DNA of 64,000 nt from Actinomadura rayongensis (GTDB taxonomy: Bacteria > Actinomycetota > Actinomycetes > Streptosporangiales > Streptosporangiaceae). The notes below the pieces were generated by a model that saw nothing but the letters and a program-made list of their open reading frames with translations, was not told the DNA's origin and did not search any database. Below are positions 14,706 through 23,246 of the stretch, piece by piece. The stretch spans positions 1,146,905-1,210,904 of the forward strand of contig NZ_WUTW01000002.1 of the NCBI RefSeq assembly GCF_009831215.1. Direction: 5' to 3'. The first letter of the stretch is position 1. Each line of letters opens with the position of its first letter. The translations under genes were made by a program, and so were the position numbers.

Positions 14706-16019
14706 GTGATCAGCGAGGACATGGACGTCGTACGGGCCCGCGCGCTGCTCTCGGACTTCGCCGAGGACGCGTGGACCCACGTCGCATGGCTGATCGACGA
14801 GGTCGGGATGGACCACGACGCCTACGAACGGCGTCCGCTGGCACTGCTCGAACCGCTGGAGGACTACATCGCGGAGTTCCCCGACGACGACGCGGACGAG
14901 GACCCCTGGGTCGCCCTCCAGATCGCCCTCGCGGCCTACCTCGCGGACGTCCTCATCCGGTCGCACGGCGCGCGGTGGGTCGTGGAGGACGTCCCCGGAC
15001 GCCCCGCGCAGAGTTCCTTCGTCCTCCGCGTCACCGGCCTGGACGAGCGGACCCGCACGCTCGACCCCGCCGAACTCGTCCGGGAGCACTTCGACCCGGG
15101 CGACCCGGACGTGTACGCGCCGGTCGTCCACGGCCTGGACCGGGCGCGGGTCACGCCGTGGCACGCCGGGACGGCGCCCGAGGGCCCGCCGACGCCGGTG
15201 CAGCGCTGGCTGCTCGGCCTCTGCGCCCACTTCGCGGCGATCAACGGCTACCCGGTGGACCGGCTCGGCGGCTCCCCGGACGACCGGATCGGCGCGCTGC
15301 GGATGCTGTTCGAGGTGTGGGGCGCCTACGACGCCGACCTCCTGGACGAGCAGGTCCGCTTCCTGCTCCGGCACGGGATGCGCGCCGAGTTCGAGGAGGG
15401 CGCCGCCGTCGCCGCCGCGCTCGCCGACGACGAGCGGGACGAGTACGTCCGGCTGCTGCGCGTCGCGCGTCGCATCGGGCTCGGCGAGGACGTGGGCGAC
15501 GACGTCGGCCCGCTCGCGCGGCTCGTGGAGCTGCGGTACGGGTCGGCGTCGGTGGATCTGCTGCCGCATCTCGTCCCGCTGCTGACCGGGGAGCGTCCGC
15601 CCGGGCCGGGCGCCGCCGAGCTGAACTGGTTCCTGACGCAGGCGCTCGGCCGTCCCGACTTCGCCGACGTGGAGGCCGACCGGCTGGAGCTGCACGCCGA
15701 CCTCGCCTTCCAGGCCAACCGGGGCCGCTACCTGATCTGGGACGCCGGACGCGCCCTCATGGTGCTCCGCTGGGGCCACATGGTCGGCTGGCTCGACGCC
15801 GAGGACTGCTGGAGGCGCATCCTGCCCTCGGCGCGGGCCGTCCAGCAGCGGTACGTGTCGTGGCGGGACATGGCGGCCTGCTACTTGCAGGCGCGCTACC
15901 TCTGGGCGGGACGCGAACCGATCAACCAGGGTCGTTACGAGGACGTCGTCCGCGACCTCGCCGCCGACCCGGACGGGCCGTGGAGCCTCCCGTGGGACCT
16001 CCCGCTCGATCCCGACTAG
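14706..16019 (+). CDS. DUF1266 protein
   Basis: 437 residues from the GTG at 14706 with GGGAGG 9 bases upstream. The C-terminal 120 residues match DUF1266 (YLIWDAGRALMVLRWGHMVG, then EDCWRRILP, then YVSWRDMAACYLQARYLWAG). The N-terminal 300 residues are acidic and helical with no recognised domain. DUF1266 proteins are soluble, of unknown function, and often near secretion or polymorphic-toxin loci, but no toxin gene is seen here. Ends 4 bp before the convergent homogentisate dioxygenase gene. Confidence 0.75.
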   Translation: MISEDMDVVRARALLSDFAEDAWTHVAWLIDEVGMDHDAYERRPLALLEPLEDYIAEFPDDDADEDPWVALQIALAAYLADVLIRSHGARWVVEDVPGRPAQSSFVLRVTGLDERTRTLDPAELVREHFDPGDPDVYAPVVHGLDRARVTPWHAGTAPEGPPTPVQRWLLGLCAHFAAINGYPVDRLGGSPDDRIGALRMLFEVWGAYDADLLDEQVRFLLRHGMRAEFEEGAAVAAALADDERDEYVRLLRVARRIGLGEDVGDDVGPLARLVELRYGSASVDLLPHLVPLLTGERPPGPGAAELNWFLTQALGRPDFADVEADRLELHADLAFQANRGRYLIWDAGRALMVLRWGHMVGWLDAEDCWRRILPSARAVQQRYVSWRDMAACYLQARYLWAGREPINQGRYEDVVRDLAADPDGPWSLPWDLPLDPD

Positions 16020-16023
16020 TGAC

Positions 16024-17208
16024 CTACCGCGACCAGGACCAGGCATAGGACGGGTCCTCGCACGCCGTGGCCGCCTCGCCCAGCTCCAGCGGACGGAACG
16101 TGTCGACCATGACGGCCAATTCGTCGAAGAACTCAACGCCGATGCCCCGTTCGTAGGCGCCGGGCTGCGGACCGTGGGGGTGGCCTCCGGGGTGCAGGGA
16201 CAGCGAGCCTTGCGCGATGCCCGAACCCTTGCGCGCCTCGTAGTCACCGCCGACGTAGACCATGACCTCGTCCGAATCGACGTTCGAGTGGTAGTACGGG
16301 ACGGGTATCGCCAGCGGGTGGTAGTCCACCTTGCGCGGCACGAAACTGCACACCACGAAGTTCGGCCCCTCGAACACCTGGTGGACGGGCGGCGGCTGGT
16401 GGACGCGGCCCGTCAGCGGCTCGAAGTCCCGGATGTTGAACGTGTAGGGATAGAGGCAGCCGTCCCAGCCCACCACGTCGAACGGGTGCGCGGCGTAGGT
16501 GAGGCGGGTGCCCGCCAGGCCGGCGGACGTGCGGTGCTTGACGAGCACCTCCACGTCCGCGCCCTCGTGCTGGACCACGGCGTTCGGTGCGTGCAGGTCC
16601 CGTTCGCAGTAGGGCGCGCTCTCCAGGAACTGGCCGTACCGCGACAGGTACCGCTTCGGCGGCGCAATGTGCCCGGACGCCTCGATCACGTACGCGCGCA
16701 GCGGCCGGTCCCCCGTCGGCACCCAGCGGTGCGTGGTGGACGCGGGCAGCACCACGTAGTCGCCCTGCTCGGCCGGGAGCGCGCCGAAGACCGTCTCGAC
16801 CGTCGCCGTCCCGGACTCGACGTAGACGACCTCGTCGCCGGTCGCGTTGCGGTAGAGCGGCGACGGGGCCGTCCCGGCGACGTACGACAGCCGCACGTCG
16901 GCGTTGCCGAGCACGAGACGGCGTCCGGTGACGACGTCGGTCCGCGCGTGCGCGGCCTCCGGGAACAGGTCGTGCAGCCGGAGGTGGCGCGGCTTCAGCG
17001 GATGGTTCGGGACCGTCCTCGCCTCGGGCGCCTCCCAGACGCGGGAGTCCGTGATCGCCGACGGCAGGGAGCGGTGGTAGAGCAGCGACGCGTCGGACGA
17101 GAAGCCCTCCTCGCCCATCAGCTCCTCGTAGTACAGCGTGCCGGACGCGTCCCGGTGCTGCGTGTGGCGTTTGGGCGGTACGTCGCCGACCCGGCGGTAG
17201 TGGGCCAC
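16024..17208 (-). CDS. hmgA: Homogentisate 1,2-dioxygenase
   Basis: 394 residues, full length for the bacterial family. The cupin iron site is visible in YYHSNVDSDEVMVYVGGDY (His and Glu ligands) and HPGGHPHGPQ (second His). The N-terminal half has the conserved GDEVVYVESG cupin strand and WVPTGDRPLRAYVIEASG. The enzyme opens homogentisate to maleylacetoacetate in tyrosine and phenylalanine breakdown, in the cytoplasm. GAGGAGG 5 bases before the GTG at 17208 fixes the start. The other pathway genes (hpd, fumarylacetoacetase, maleylacetoacetate isomerase) are not in this window, so it stands alone here. Confidence 0.93.
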   Translation of the reverse strand: MAHYRRVGDVPPKRHTQHRDASGTLYYEELMGEEGFSSDASLLYHRSLPSAITDSRVWEAPEARTVPNHPLKPRHLRLHDLFPEAAHARTDVVTGRRLVLGNADVRLSYVAGTAPSPLYRNATGDEVVYVESGTATVETVFGALPAEQGDYVVLPASTTHRWVPTGDRPLRAYVIEASGHIAPPKRYLSRYGQFLESAPYCERDLHAPNAVVQHEGADVEVLVKHRTSAGLAGTRLTYAAHPFDVVGWDGCLYPYTFNIRDFEPLTGRVHQPPPVHQVFEGPNFVVCSFVPRKVDYHPLAIPVPYYHSNVDSDEVMVYVGGDYEARKGSGIAQGSLSLHPGGHPHGPQPGAYERGIGVEFFDELAVMVDTFRPLELGEAATACEDPSYAWSWSR

Positions 17209-17257
17209 GGTTCCTCCTCGGACGTGCTCCGTGATCCCTACCCCGGCCGCCGGAGCG

Positions 17258-17695
17258 TCAGGCGTTCAGGCCGAAGAAGTGGCTCCCGCCGCCGATGATG
17301 AGGTGCCCGCCCTTGCCGACGGCGATCTGCGCGCCGCCCGAGGTGTTCTCCAGCCGGACGTCGGTGAACGTGACGTTCGCGTCGGGCGCGATGTCCAGCA
17401 GCGCGCGTGGACCGCTCCACTGGATGGCCGAGCCCGCGCCGTCCACCCCGGTGTCGCGCGTGACGCGCGGCAGCGCCGCCCGCGCCGCCGCCGGGGCCTT
17501 GACGGTGTACACGCACTCCTTCGCCAGATGGATCTCCCCGCCCGCGCGGAACGCCTTCGCAAGCGCCCTGGCGTCGCCGGTGCCCCCGTGGCACGGCACG
17601 ACGCCCTTCGCCAGCGCGCGCGGAAGCGTGGTCTGCGGGGCCGCCAGCGCGAGCGCGGCGAGCGCCGTCCCGGTGAGACTGCGGCGGAGCTTCAT
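17258..17695 (-). CDS. Secreted protein with beta-helix-like repeats
   Basis: 145 residues. A signal peptide is clear: basic MKLRRS, hydrophobic TALAALALAA, cleavage near LPRALA. The mature part contains short strands (IHLAKECVYTV, SAIQWSGPRALLDIAPDANV, TFTDVRLENTSGG, QIAVGKGGHLIIGGGSHFFG) spaced as in right-handed beta-helix proteins of the pectate-lyase-like superfamily, but only about three turns, so it may be a short or truncated member. Two cysteines (PCHGG and KECVY) could pair. GGGGGAACGACC precedes the ATG at 17695. No substrate can be inferred. Confidence 0.6.
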   Translation of the reverse strand: MKLRRSLTGTALAALALAAPQTTLPRALAKGVVPCHGGTGDARALAKAFRAGGEIHLAKECVYTVKAPAAARAALPRVTRDTGVDGAGSAIQWSGPRALLDIAPDANVTFTDVRLENTSGGAQIAVGKGGHLIIGGGSHFFGLNA

Positions 17696-18036
17696 GGTCG
17701 TTCCCCCTCGCGACAGGATCATTACCTTGAGTGATGTTCCAACACGGAGAGTACGGAAAACGCGATGAGCGCACGGGGCGCCACCCCGAACCGGGTGGCG
17801 CCGCGTGCGCTCTCGTCGTCCCGGCGCGCAGGACGGGTCAGCCCCTGAACGACCCGTCCGGGTGTGCGCCGGCGAAACGCGGGCGGTGGCCGCTCCCCCC
17901 GAGACGGCCACCCGCACCGACTCTGTGAAGGTAGGGCCTACTCCACGGTAAGTTCACGTGTTGTCATCACCCTGCGACGGACGGTCGATATCAAGCGACG
18001 AACGGCCACCCCTTCGGACGCCCGCCCGCCGGGTCG
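17696..18036. other. Intergenic region with two hairpins
   Basis: 340 bp without a supported gene between the secreted-protein gene and the end of the polysaccharide operon. It holds the strong hairpin at 17769-17810 and a weaker one at about 17879-17914 (GCGGGCGGTGGCCG against CGGCCACCCGC). Promoter for 17258-17695 must be in its left 70 bp. Confidence 0.4.
17769..17810 (-). terminator. Strong hairpin after the polysaccharide operon
   Basis: GCGCACGGGGCGCCACCC (17769-17786) pairs with GGGTGGCGCCGCGTGCGC (17793-17810) with one central mismatch and a 6-base loop. It lies 227 bp past the stop of the last operon gene (18037). GC-rich hairpins without a U-run are common terminators in this group. 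Confidence 0.55.
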
Positions 18037-19242
18037 TTAGACGTGGGTGAGGTGGTCGGTGGGGCGGGGGCCGCGGGTGCGGGACGCGATGGCGCGGGCC
18101 AGGCGGGACGCCGCGAAGTCCGTTCCGTGGACGAAGCGCATCACCGGGCCGAAGGACGCCGCCGCCGCGAGGCCCGCGAAGTACAGGTCCGGCGCGGACG
18201 ACTGGAACGTCCGGTCCAGGCGCGGCGAGCCGTTCCAGCGGGCGAGGCCCGCGCGCAGAGCCGGGGCGAGGGCCGGGATGCGGTCCAGGTCCGGGACGAA
18301 GCCGGTCGCGGCGATGACGTGGTCGGCCGTGACGCGCTCGGGCCCGTCCGGGCCCTGGGTGAAGACGACGGCGCGGCCGGCGTCCTCGCGGGCGCGGGTG
18401 ACGCGGTGGCCGAGCAGCGTCCGGACGCGCTCGTCGAAGCGGTCGCGCAGCCACCACGCGCCCGCCGGGCCGAGCGTGGTCGCGACGATCCGGCGCCGCG
18501 TCCGGTAGGGCAGGAGGCGGGTCGTGGCGGGCCGCTCGGACCACAGCCACGTCCGCCAGCCGCGCCCGAGGCCGTGCAGCGGCGCGGACGGCAGCCGCCC
18601 GCCCGCCTCATGCGGAACCGTGTTCCACATGAGCCGGGACGTCCGGGCGACGAGCGTCGGGCGCGCGCCCTGCTCGGCGAGCAGCACGGCCGTCTCCAGC
18701 GCGGACTGGCCCGCGCCGACGACCACGACGTCCCGGTCCCGGAACGCGCCGAGGTCGCGGTGGTCGGAGCTGTGCGACACCAAAGGCGCCGGAAGGTCCA
18801 TCAGCTCGCCGGGGATGTGCGCGAACGGCCCCACGCCGACCGCGACGACCACCGACGCCGTCCGCACCGTCTCGCCCGTCGCCAGCACGACCCGGTAGCC
18901 GGTGTGGTCCGGCTCGATCCGCTCCGCGCGGGTGACCTCGGCGGGCGGCGCGGCGCGCTCGGCGAACCAGCGGCCGTAGGCGGTGAACACCTCCAGCGGG
19001 ACGGGGTCGCCGATGGCCGCCGCGTCCGGCGCGTAGTCCGGGAACGCCAGGCCGGGCAGCGGCGCGCCCAGGCTGGACGCGAACGGCTCCGACTTCAGGC
19101 ACATCCCGACCGGCATGTGCTCGTCCCAGAACTGCATCGGCGTACCGATCAGCCTCGTCTCGACACCACGCTCCCGCAGATGCGCCGCCGCTGACAGGCC
19201 ATAAGGACCCGCACCGACAACCACCGCACCGATCCGCGTCAT
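18037..19242 (-). CDS. FAD-dependent oxidoreductase/monooxygenase, last gene of the polysaccharide operon
   Basis: 401 residues. An FAD site GAGPYG lies at residues 10-15, a second dinucleotide site VVVVGAGQSALETA near 175 and a third ATGFVPDL near 315, the three-motif pattern of flavin-containing monooxygenases and related NAD(P)H-dependent oxidoreductases. The conserved FMCLKSEPFASSL-type stretch (here VGMCLKSEPFASSL) also occurs in FAD proteins that sit next to ATP-grasp genes. The ATG at 19242 overlaps the TGA of the ATP-grasp gene (ATGA). An open frame continues upstream but that is the antisense-frame shadow of the next gene. It likely oxidises a substituent put on the glycan or a product of the ATP-grasp enzyme (inference). 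Confidence 0.85.
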   Translation of the reverse strand: MTRIGAVVVGAGPYGLSAAAHLRERGVETRLIGTPMQFWDEHMPVGMCLKSEPFASSLGAPLPGLAFPDYAPDAAAIGDPVPLEVFTAYGRWFAERAAPPAEVTRAERIEPDHTGYRVVLATGETVRTASVVVAVGVGPFAHIPGELMDLPAPLVSHSSDHRDLGAFRDRDVVVVGAGQSALETAVLLAEQGARPTLVARTSRLMWNTVPHEAGGRLPSAPLHGLGRGWRTWLWSERPATTRLLPYRTRRRIVATTLGPAGAWWLRDRFDERVRTLLGHRVTRAREDAGRAVVFTQGPDGPERVTADHVIAATGFVPDLDRIPALAPALRAGLARWNGSPRLDRTFQSSAPDLYFAGLAAAASFGPVMRFVHGTDFAASRLARAIASRTRGPRPTDHLTHV

Positions 19243-20417
19243 TTCAATCCTTTCGTCAGGACCCGGGCGACGCTCGCCCGGGCCATCGCGAAGAACGGGC
19301 CGGGATCGGCCCGGTCGAACCAGGCCGTCTCCCCGGACGCCGTCAGCTCCCGGAAGCGGCCGAGCGCGCCGGGCGTGCGCAGCGCCCGCCGCAGGTACTG
19401 GTTCTCCACCACGAGCGTCCGGCCGGGCCGGGGGACGGCCGGGGGCACCGCGCGGCCCGACGCGTCGAGGTGCAGGACGGCCGCGAGGTCCAGCCCGCGC
19501 CCGTCGGTGAACAGCCGGAACTGCGCGCCGAGCCGCGGGTTGACGTCCAGCAGCCGGTACACGCCCGCCGCCGCGTCGTAGCGGAAGTCCAGGTCCACGA
19601 CGCCCCGGCAGCCGAGCGCGCCCGCGACGCCGGTCGCCAGCTCGTCCAGCTTCGGGTTGTGGACCCACTCGCCCGCGACCGTGTGGCCGGTGTGCTCGGG
19701 GTAGGCGACGTGCTTGCGCCCGGTCGCGCTGAACAGGCACACGCCGGAACCGTCGAAATATGCCTGGTAGAACCAGTCGCCGCCGGGCGGGACGAGCCGC
19801 TGGAGCAACAGCGGCCCGGCCGCGTCCCCCGCCGCCGCGAACAACCGCTCGGCGTGCTCGGCGGAACGGACGAGCGTCGTGCTCCGCGCCCCCGGCGCCA
19901 GCAGCCACGGCCGCGCCCACTTGGCGATCAGCGGCAGGCCGAGCTTGGCGACCAGCTCGTCCAGGTGGTCGCGCGACCCGGGCCGGTGGCACTCGGGGAC
20001 GGCGATGCCCCGCCGCTCGCACGCGTCCGTCAGCGCGGCCTTGTCGGCGACGCGGCGCGGCGTCCCGGACGGCGGCAGCACGAAATGCGCGGCCAGGGCG
20101 GAGGCGTGCTCGGCCGTGAAGATCGCCATGGCGTCGTCCAGCGGGACGAGCAGCGCGCGCCGCCCGATCCGCTCCGCGTCGGCCGCGAGCCGCGCCAGCA
20201 GCGCGCCCGGCCGCGCGGCGGACGGCTCCCCCGGCATCCGCGACCGCAGGTACCGCGATGCCGCCGCGGGCTGCGGCCGTCCGGCCAGGTCGGCGTGGAC
20301 GGCGACGCCGCGCCGCCCGAACGACCGGATCGCCCCGAGCGTCCCGTGGTGGAACGGGTTCGGATCGGTGCGCAGCAGCAGGACGGGCAGCTCGGGGTCC
20401 AGCACGGGCGCTCTCAT
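19239..20417 (-). CDS. ATP-grasp ligase in the polysaccharide operon
   Basis: 392 residues. Features of the ATP-grasp fold: ADKAALTDACERRGIAVPEC lid lead, LLQRLVPPGGDWFYQAYFDG (ATP-binding strand), DLDFRYDA and LLDVNPRLGAQFRLF, where the Asp and Asn bind magnesium. Family members form carboxylate-amine or carboxylate-thiol bonds through an acylphosphate. The substrate is not evident. It overlaps both neighbours by 4 bp (TGA/ATG at 20414-20417 and 19239-19242), so it is made with the glycosyltransferase and the FAD enzyme. A role in attaching an amino acid or similar group to the glycan is plausible but unproven. Confidence 0.83.
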   Translation of the reverse strand: MRAPVLDPELPVLLLRTDPNPFHHGTLGAIRSFGRRGVAVHADLAGRPQPAAASRYLRSRMPGEPSAARPGALLARLAADAERIGRRALLVPLDDAMAIFTAEHASALAAHFVLPPSGTPRRVADKAALTDACERRGIAVPECHRPGSRDHLDELVAKLGLPLIAKWARPWLLAPGARSTTLVRSAEHAERLFAAAGDAAGPLLLQRLVPPGGDWFYQAYFDGSGVCLFSATGRKHVAYPEHTGHTVAGEWVHNPKLDELATGVAGALGCRGVVDLDFRYDAAAGVYRLLDVNPRLGAQFRLFTDGRGLDLAAVLHLDASGRAVPPAVPRPGRTLVVENQYLRRALRTPGALGRFRELTASGETAWFDRADPGPFFAMARASVARVLTKGLK

Positions 20418-21499
20418 TTCACGGGGGGCGCGCCGAAGCCGGCGACGTCGAGGGTCAGGGCGGCGAGCGCGGCGTAGGTGACGTCCGCGTCGTAGGCGGT
20501 GGCGGCGCGGGCGGCGGCGACGCCCTCGGCGGCGGTGCGCGGGCAGCCGTCGGCGAGCCGTTCGGCGAGCGCGACGGCGAGGGCGCGCGGGTCCTCGGGC
20601 GGGACGAGCGCGCCGACGTCCGGCGTGACCAGCTCGGCGAGGCCCGGGATGTCGCTCGCGACGACGGACCGTCCGGTGGCCATCGCCTCCAGCGCGACGA
20701 ACGGCAGGCCCTCCCAGCGCGACGGGAGCACGACGACGTCCGCCGCGACCAGCCACGGCCGCGGATCGGCGACCGCCGGGACGGTGAGGACGCCGCGCGG
20801 GACCTTGCGGTCGGGCGTGCCGTCGCCGACGAGCGCGAGCCGCGCGTCCGGGCGGCGCGCGACGACGCGCGGCCACGCCGACAGCAGGACGTCCTGGCCC
20901 TTCTGCGGCGTCACGCGGCCGAGGCACAGCGCCAGCGGCCCGCCCCGGACGCCGAGGGCCCGGCGCGCGGCGGCCCGCTCGGCGTCGCCCGCGACCGCGA
21001 ACCGCTTCAGGTCGACGCCGTTGCGGATGACGGCGTACCGGGCGTCCACCCCGGCGGCCCGGCCGTGCTCCAGCTCGCCGTCGCCGACGCAGATGATCCG
21101 GTCGGCGCGGCGCGCGGCCCGCCGCTCCCACAGCAGCGCGGCGACCGCGCACATGCCCTGCGCGGCGCACCAGGACCAGCCGTGCGGCTGGAACAGGACG
21201 GTCGCGTCCAGCCCGGCGAGCCGTCCGGCCAGGCCCGCCTTGGACGAGTGCAGGTGCACGACGTCCGGCGTGACCTCGTCCACGACCCGCCGCAGCGCGC
21301 GGACCTCGCGCCACACCGACCGCGTCGGGGACCGGCGCGCCGGCCAGGGGCGGTGGGCGTGCCCGACGTGGTCGGCGAGCGGGCCGTCCGGGCAGGCGAC
21401 CGTGACCTCGAACCCGCGCGCGGCCTGGTCGGCGACGGCCGCCGCGACGTACGCCGCGACCCCGCCGTCCGTCGGCTGCGTCACATGCAGCACCCTCAC
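20414..21499 (-). CDS. GT4-family glycosyltransferase
   Basis: 361 residues. GT-B fold, family 4: N-terminal VLHVTQPTDGGVAAYVAA, then PDVVHLHSSKAGL; C-terminal RNGVDLKRF, LCLGRVTPQKGQDVLL, and the E-x7-E region LPSRWEGLPFVALEAMATG. It transfers a sugar from an activated donor to a lipid-linked glycan in the cytoplasm. The GTG at 21499 overlaps the TGA of the Wzz-like gene; GTG at 21505 is an alternative. Second of two GT4 enzymes in the operon, so at least three sugars including the priming one can be predicted for the repeat unit. Confidence 0.9.
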   Translation of the reverse strand: MRVLHVTQPTDGGVAAYVAAAVADQAARGFEVTVACPDGPLADHVGHAHRPWPARRSPTRSVWREVRALRRVVDEVTPDVVHLHSSKAGLAGRLAGLDATVLFQPHGWSWCAAQGMCAVAALLWERRAARRADRIICVGDGELEHGRAAGVDARYAVIRNGVDLKRFAVAGDAERAAARRALGVRGGPLALCLGRVTPQKGQDVLLSAWPRVVARRPDARLALVGDGTPDRKVPRGVLTVPAVADPRPWLVAADVVVLPSRWEGLPFVALEAMATGRSVVASDIPGLAELVTPDVGALVPPEDPRALAVALAERLADGCPRTAAEGVAAARAATAYDADVTYAALAALTLDVAGFGAPPVK

Positions 21500-22125
21500 G
21501 GCCACACCGGCTCACGCGAGAGGGGCGCGGCGGGCGCGGGCCTGCGGCGGCGCGACGGCCGCAGCCCGGCCAGCGACACCAGGCCCGCCAGCAGGACGCC
21601 GACGGCCGTGCCGACCGCCACGTCCAGCGGGCCGCGCGGCGACGCCGGGACGAGCGGCGGCGCGGCGTCGTTCATCAGCGTCGGCCGCACGCCGGTCTCG
21701 CGGCGCCGCACCTCGCCGAACCGGACGAGCGCGTCCGCCGCCGCGTTGGCGTAGGCGGCGGCGCGCTCGGGCGACGGGTCGGTGCCGGTGATCCGGATCA
21801 GCGGCGCGTCGGGCGAGGTGGACGCGCGCAGCTTCCCCTGCGCCGCGGCGGGCACCCCGCCGCCCGCCCGTTCGCCCGGCCACGGACGCTCCGACCAGCG
21901 CAACGTCTCGGGCAGCGTGGCGAGCCGTCCGTACGCCTGGGCGAAGTTCACCCCCGCCGGTCCGGCGCCGGCGTCGTCGACGACGATGACGTGCGCCGTC
22001 GCCGCGTACTCGGGCGTCCGCAGCAGCGCGTACCCCGCGCCGGTCGCGGTGCCCGCGATGATCAGCGAGGCGGCGAGACCGCCGCGCCGGACGAGACTTC
22101 GGGCAGTTCCCCGGTAGTGGGCCAT
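21496..22125 (-). CDS. Wzz/YveK-like polysaccharide co-polymerase
   Basis: 209 residues with one transmembrane segment near each end (LAASLIIAGTATGAGYALLR and VGTAVGVLLAGLVSLAGL) and a long extracytoplasmic middle, the topology of chain-length determinants. YAATAHVIVVDD after the first helix matches Wzz-type proteins (EY.A.A.I.V). There is no cytoplasmic BY-kinase domain attached, unlike many actinobacterial versions, and no separate tyrosine kinase gene is in the operon. The start at 22125 lies 64 bp inside the preceding gene, so the overlap is longer than at other joints. Confidence 0.8.
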   Translation of the reverse strand: MAHYRGTARSLVRRGGLAASLIIAGTATGAGYALLRTPEYAATAHVIVVDDAGAGPAGVNFAQAYGRLATLPETLRWSERPWPGERAGGGVPAAAQGKLRASTSPDAPLIRITGTDPSPERAAAYANAAADALVRFGEVRRRETGVRPTLMNDAAPPLVPASPRGPLDVAVGTAVGVLLAGLVSLAGLRPSRRRRPAPAAPLSREPVWP

Positions 22126-23246
22126 GGAGTCGATCCGCCTTCCGCTGGGGCCGGGCCGGTCGAGGGGCCGGTGAATACGCCGGTGTAGAGGTGGGCGAGC
22201 GCCCGCACGTGCTCGCCGATGTCGTAGGTCGCGACGGCCGCCGGGACGGGCAGCCGCACCGCGTCCGGGACGGGGAAGCGCGCGAGCGCCTCCCGGAACG
22301 CCGCCGGGTCCGCCGGGACGCGCCGCGCGTGCGGGGCGAGCCGGGCGGGCAGGTCGTCGAGGGCCGGGCAGGTCGTGTAGACGACGGGCAGCCCGGCCGC
22401 CATCGCCTCCACGACGCCGAGCCCGAACGTCTCCTGCCGGGACGGCGTCGCGTACACGTCCATCGCGGCGAGCGCGCCCGCGACGTCGCCGGTCTCGCCG
22501 CGGAACACCACGCGGGGGCCGACGCCGAGGCGCCAGGCGAGGCGTTCCAGGGCGCGGCGCTCGGGGCCGTCGCCGACGATGAGGAGCCGTCCGCCGGGCA
22601 GTCCGGCGAACGCGCGGATGAGCACGTCGACGCGCTTGCCCGGGACGAGCCGTCCGGCGCAGCCGTAGACGGGCTCGCGGGGCGGGACGCCGAGGTCGGC
22701 GCGCAGCGCGGCGCGGCGGCCCGGGTCGAACGCGAACGCGGTGGCGTCGATGCCGTTCGGGATGACGACGACGTCCCGGACGCCCCACTCGCGCAGCCGG
22801 TCGGCGACGGTCGGGGACACCGCGACCGTCACCGCGCCGAGCCTTTCGGTCGACCGATAGATAAGGCGGACGGCCGTCGTCGCGCGCCGCTCCTCGATCT
22901 CGCCGACGCCGAGGGAGTGCTCGGTCGCGATGATCCGGCGGACCCCGGCGAGCCGCGCCGCGACCCGTCCGTACACGCACGCCCGGTACAGGTGGGTGTG
23001 GACGGCGTCGAACCGCCGCGCCCGCATCAGCCGGACGAGGCGCGGCAGCACCGCCACGTCCCGGTTCCCGCGCATCCCGAGTTCGTGGACGGGCACGCCG
23101 AGCGCGCGGATCTCGTCCGCGACCGGCCCGCCGCCGGTGAGCGAGACGACCTCGCACTCCACCGGCAGCCGCCGCACCAGCCCGGCGAGCTGCCGCTCCG
23201 CGCCGCCGCGCCCGAGCCCCGTGATGACCTGCAGCACCCTGGTCAT
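22062..23246 (-). CDS. GT4-family glycosyltransferase
   Basis: 394 residues. GT-B family 4 features: VLQVITGLGRGGAERQLAGL near the N-terminus, then FDAVHTHLYRACVYGRVAAR, PNGIDATAF, AGRLVPGKRVDVLI, and ATPSRQETFGLGVVEAMAAG with the catalytic Glu pair. It adds one sugar of the repeat unit. The ATG at 23246 overlaps the TGA of the deacetylase gene by 4 bp. The C-terminal 30 residues (Pro/Ser/Thr-rich) extend past the usual family end and overlap the Wzz-like gene. Confidence 0.9.
   Translation of the reverse strand: MTRVLQVITGLGRGGAERQLAGLVRRLPVECEVVSLTGGGPVADEIRALGVPVHELGMRGNRDVAVLPRLVRLMRARRFDAVHTHLYRACVYGRVAARLAGVRRIIATEHSLGVGEIEERRATTAVRLIYRSTERLGAVTVAVSPTVADRLREWGVRDVVVIPNGIDATAFAFDPGRRAALRADLGVPPREPVYGCAGRLVPGKRVDVLIRAFAGLPGGRLLIVGDGPERRALERLAWRLGVGPRVVFRGETGDVAGALAAMDVYATPSRQETFGLGVVEAMAAGLPVVYTTCPALDDLPARLAPHARRVPADPAAFREALARFPVPDAVRLPVPAAVATYDIGEHVRALAHLYTGVFTGPSTGPAPAEGGSTPWPTTGELPEVSSGAAVSPPR

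Noticed and set aside
12746..14722. Very long leftward open frame of 658 codons
   Set aside because: It lies over the TetR gene in antisense and the PLP enzyme in another phase; composition is Arg/Ala/Gly-rich without motifs, a typical high-GC shadow.
18037..20022. Apparent fusion of the FAD enzyme with a long N-terminal extension
   Set aside because: The extension is the shifted-frame shadow of the ATP-grasp gene; the ATG at 19242 with an ATGA joint and FAD motif 10 residues later is the true start.
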